In this document: piece by piece, positions 61,733-64,000 of the stretch | Layout: every line of letters begins with the position of its first letter | How positions within the stretch are numbered: position 1 is the first letter of the stretch | The notes under the pieces: generated by a model | What the model was told of the DNA's origin: nothing | Database searches by the model: none | Seen by the model: the letters and a program-made list of their open reading frames with translations, nothing else | Source: Azolla caroliniana | Lineage: Eukaryota; Polypodiophyta | Assembly: GCA_043228905.1 (NCBI GenBank) | Contig: JBHGNT010000014.1 | Coordinates: 1,798,001-1,862,000, forward strand | DNA length: 64,000 nucleotides | Reading direction: 5' to 3' | Made by a program: the position numbers and the translations under genes

Positions 61733-64000
61733 TCATTCCTCGCCCGTCGGTTCTTCCTCGTTTTCGGATCGTTCGTCACTGCTGACTAGGAGAGCCGGGT
61801 CTGGCTCGTCGTCGTGTCGCTTCTTGAACGCTTTGATCCGCTTCCCTGCAACCGGTATCGCCATTCTCGTGCCGTCTAGTTCCGCCAGGTGATATGTCCC
61901 GTTGTCATTGGCGCTCCGTACCACGTAAGGCCCGAACCACCTTCGTGCGAACTTCCGTGTAGCTCGGTGCTGGTTGTCGAGGCTGCTGTCGTAGACGAGC
62001 ACCCAGTCACCTTCTTCGATTTTCTTCGGTCGGAGCCGGTGCGTTCAGTCGAACCTGGCTTTGTTCTTTGTCCTCGCCACCTGGAGCTTCTCCGCAGCCA
62101 GTTCCACGTCCTCCGGTCTCCGCTCGAGCTGTCGTATACGCGCGGCCAACAACTCCTCCCGGCTCATCTCGTCCCTCCAGTCGACCGTTGCCCACGAGGA
62201 GATCGTCCGTTCCATCGGCATGATCGGCTTCTGGCCGAACATGAGCTCCGTCGGCATGTACCCGGTTACCGAACTGTGCGTGGTCCGGTCTGCCCACAAA
62301 GCATAAGGTAGCAGCCGCGGCCAGTTACCGACTTGGCCTCCGCATGCTCGAACCAGCGCCTTGACGATCGGTCCGTGTCCGCGCTCCACCTTTCCATTCG
62401 CCTCCGGATTGTACGCAGTGGTGAGCGAGAGCTTGACTCCCAACCGGTCGAACAGCTCCGCGGCTTCTTCGGCGTCCAACTCCCCTCGGTCAGCCACGAT
62501 CTTCCCGACGCACCCGTACCGGCATATCACGTCCTCGATTAGGAACAGACATACGGCCGCGGTCGTTTTGTTCGGAAGGGCCTGGCCTTCCACCTGGTTC
62601 GTCAGATCCTCCCGCGCTAGGACCAGGTACCGCATCTGTCCTACCCCCATTGGCATCGTCACCAGATCTACCATCCATTTGAAGTGGATGGTCGGAGGGT
62701 ACGTAGGGTGAAGCTCGTCCCGGTGTCGGACCACGGAGTGCATCTGACAGCTCTCGCAAGTTGTCACTAATCGATGCACGTCCCGGTACAGTCCCGGCCA
62801 CCAGTACTTCTCCTTTATCTTCTCGAACGTGGCCCAAGTTCCACGGTGTCCGGCCCAAGGGCTGTCGTGGTAGGCCGTCAGCAGCTCCTCCTGTTCTTCC
62901 TTCATCGCCACCACCCGGAGTGGAGCGCCGTCCCTCTTCTTCGGGTGCTTCCATAGATAGCCATCCCGGAGAAAGAACCGGTACGCTTTCTTCCGGATCC
63001 GGTTGGCCTCGTCTTTCGTCCATGACGCATCCGGCGCCATTGTCCTCAAGAACCCGCCGATCTGCAGCCACTCCCCGTCGTACTTGCTCGCGTCGAAGTC
63101 GTTAAGCGCCGGAGTGCTCGTCCCGCCGGTCGTTACGTATGCTGCCTCGAAGAAGTCCACGCCGACCTCTTCGTCTTCCGAAACCATGCCGCCTTCGTCA
63201 TCGAATCTCGCCCTTGAAAGCATGTCGGCCATGGCGTTGTCTTTCCCGGAAATGTGTCGTATTTCCGGGTCCAGGGACTTGATGTACGCTATCCACCTGA
63301 GCATTGCCAGGTCCGGCGTCGCGCATCCGGAAACCATGCCGAGAATCGGCATGCAATCCGTCTCTATGATTACCTCTGTCCCGATCAAATAGTCCTTGTC
63401 GGCCTTCACCGCCGAAACGATACCCCAGAGTTCGCGTTTAACCTGGGCGTATCCTCGCTGCCGCTCACTGAGGACCTTCGCGCCGAATCGGATCGGAAAC
63501 CGATTGCCGTCCTCGTCTTCTTGGTTGACGACCCACCCGATTCCGGTCGGACTCGTGTCAACCGTTATGTACACTGGGGTGCCCTTCCTGTAGACGGCCT
63601 TTCGGAGCGCCGGTGCTGCCGAAAGAGCCTCCTTCAGCTTCCGGACCGACTCCGTATGCTTGTCTAGCCATTCGAATCTTCGCCCTTTCTTCAATAATCC
63701 GTACAGCGGCTCCGCGACGTGCGCGTAATGCGGGATCCATATGTGGTAGAAGGCGCATGCTCCCAAGAATCTTCGTACTTCCGTGACCGAGCTGCAATCA
63801 GGCTTCATCGCGGAGATGGCTTCTACCTTTGCCGGAGACGGTTTCCGGCCATATGGTCCACATAAATGTCCGACCACCATGATTTCCGACTGCCCGAAGG
63901 CTGACTTCTCCCCCGAGAAGGTGAGCCTCGCATCCTCTAGCCTTTGCAGCACCTTCTCGCAGTCGTCGATGTGCGTCACCACGAATCGCCGGCATCCGTC
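61733..64000 (-). pseudogene. GYP-3 pol (3' part): RT end, RNase H, integrase with GPY/F module
   Basis: Open from the window edge to a TGA at 62045, then the same frame to TAG 61733. RT connection: LTFSGEKSAFGQSEIMVVGH, VRRFLGACAFYHIWIPHYA. RNase H: ITVDTSPTGIGWVVNQ, QVKRELWGIVSA, IETDCMPILGM, GKDNAMADMLSRA. Integrase HHCC: HDSPWAGHRGTWATFEKI, CESCQMHS. D,D-E: MVDLVTMP, IVADRGEL, NPEANGKVERGH. After the TGA: WVLVYDSSLDN and a GPY/F module (RWFGPYVVRS, YHLAELDG). No chromodomain. The single TGA could be CGA mutated. The style and GC content differ from all other elements here. Confidence 0.88.

Overview
The window is a stretch of repeat-rich nuclear DNA from a flowering plant. Almost all of it consists of mobile elements nested inside one another, and I see no ordinary host gene. 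The plant assignment rests on Ty1/copia elements primed by initiator-Met tRNA (TGGTATCAGAGC-type sites next to LTRs), chromodomain Ty3/gypsy elements, a plant-type L1 LINE, a tRNA-derived SINE and hAT-like palindromic MITEs. The labels COP, GYP and LINE below are mine.

Layout. 1-1392: 3' end of an element with a coiled-coil/poly-Gln ORF broken only by TAG codons, then an LTR-like segment. 1393-3300: L1 LINE ORF2 relic (-). 3301-5640: 5' half of a copia element (COP-A). 5866-7292 and 17692-19706: 3' half of a related copia element (COP-B1). B1 is split by GYP-1 (7293-17691), a young chromovirus with a GCAAG target duplication, LTRs that look identical, an open gag and an open pol. A non-L1-looking LINE with open ORFs (LINE-2, about 7621-12212) sits inside GYP-1's 5' LTR, so the nesting order is copia < gypsy < LINE.

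19858-26140: the least familiar part. It holds two divergent transposon-like genes. The minus-strand gene has a clear GT-AG intron. The plus-strand relic carries a GHTH(D/E)xIDQ-type motif that I associate from memory with DUF7869 proteins. Between them lies an array of 11 palindromes of about 42 bp whose two arms co-vary.

26145-40673: a second B copy (COP-B2), carrying a TIR element that itself holds an LTR fragment, a SINE with 15-bp target duplications and a solo LTR-A. A partial tandem duplication of this region follows. Its LTR-A copy is split by GYP-2 (31910-39584, target duplication CATAC), a chromovirus decayed by a few stops and frameshifts.

40674-47052: COP-D (-), a Tnt1-like copia with a 1.6-kb TIR element in its RNase H region. 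47090-50129: COP-C (+), with a 591-bp hAT-like MITE beside its primer binding site. 50130-59539: GYP-1b, a decayed relative of GYP-1, split by COP-E (-, 53168-58677). 59540-60891: COP-B3 (-), the third B copy. 60892-64000: the 3' end of GYP-3 (-), a GC-rich gypsy element with a GPY/F-type integrase tail and no chromodomain.

How it works together: each autonomous element supplies gag (particle), protease, reverse transcriptase/RNase H and integrase. In GYP-1, pol lies -1 to gag, with a heptamer, 6-nt spacer and stem-loop that look like a programmed frameshift signal; the signal persists in the decayed GYP-1b. In LINE-2, ORF1 and ORF2 share one frame and are separated by a single TAG. Apart from GYP-1 and LINE-2, most coding regions are pseudogenes. 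All identities come from motif reading by eye; no database search was possible.
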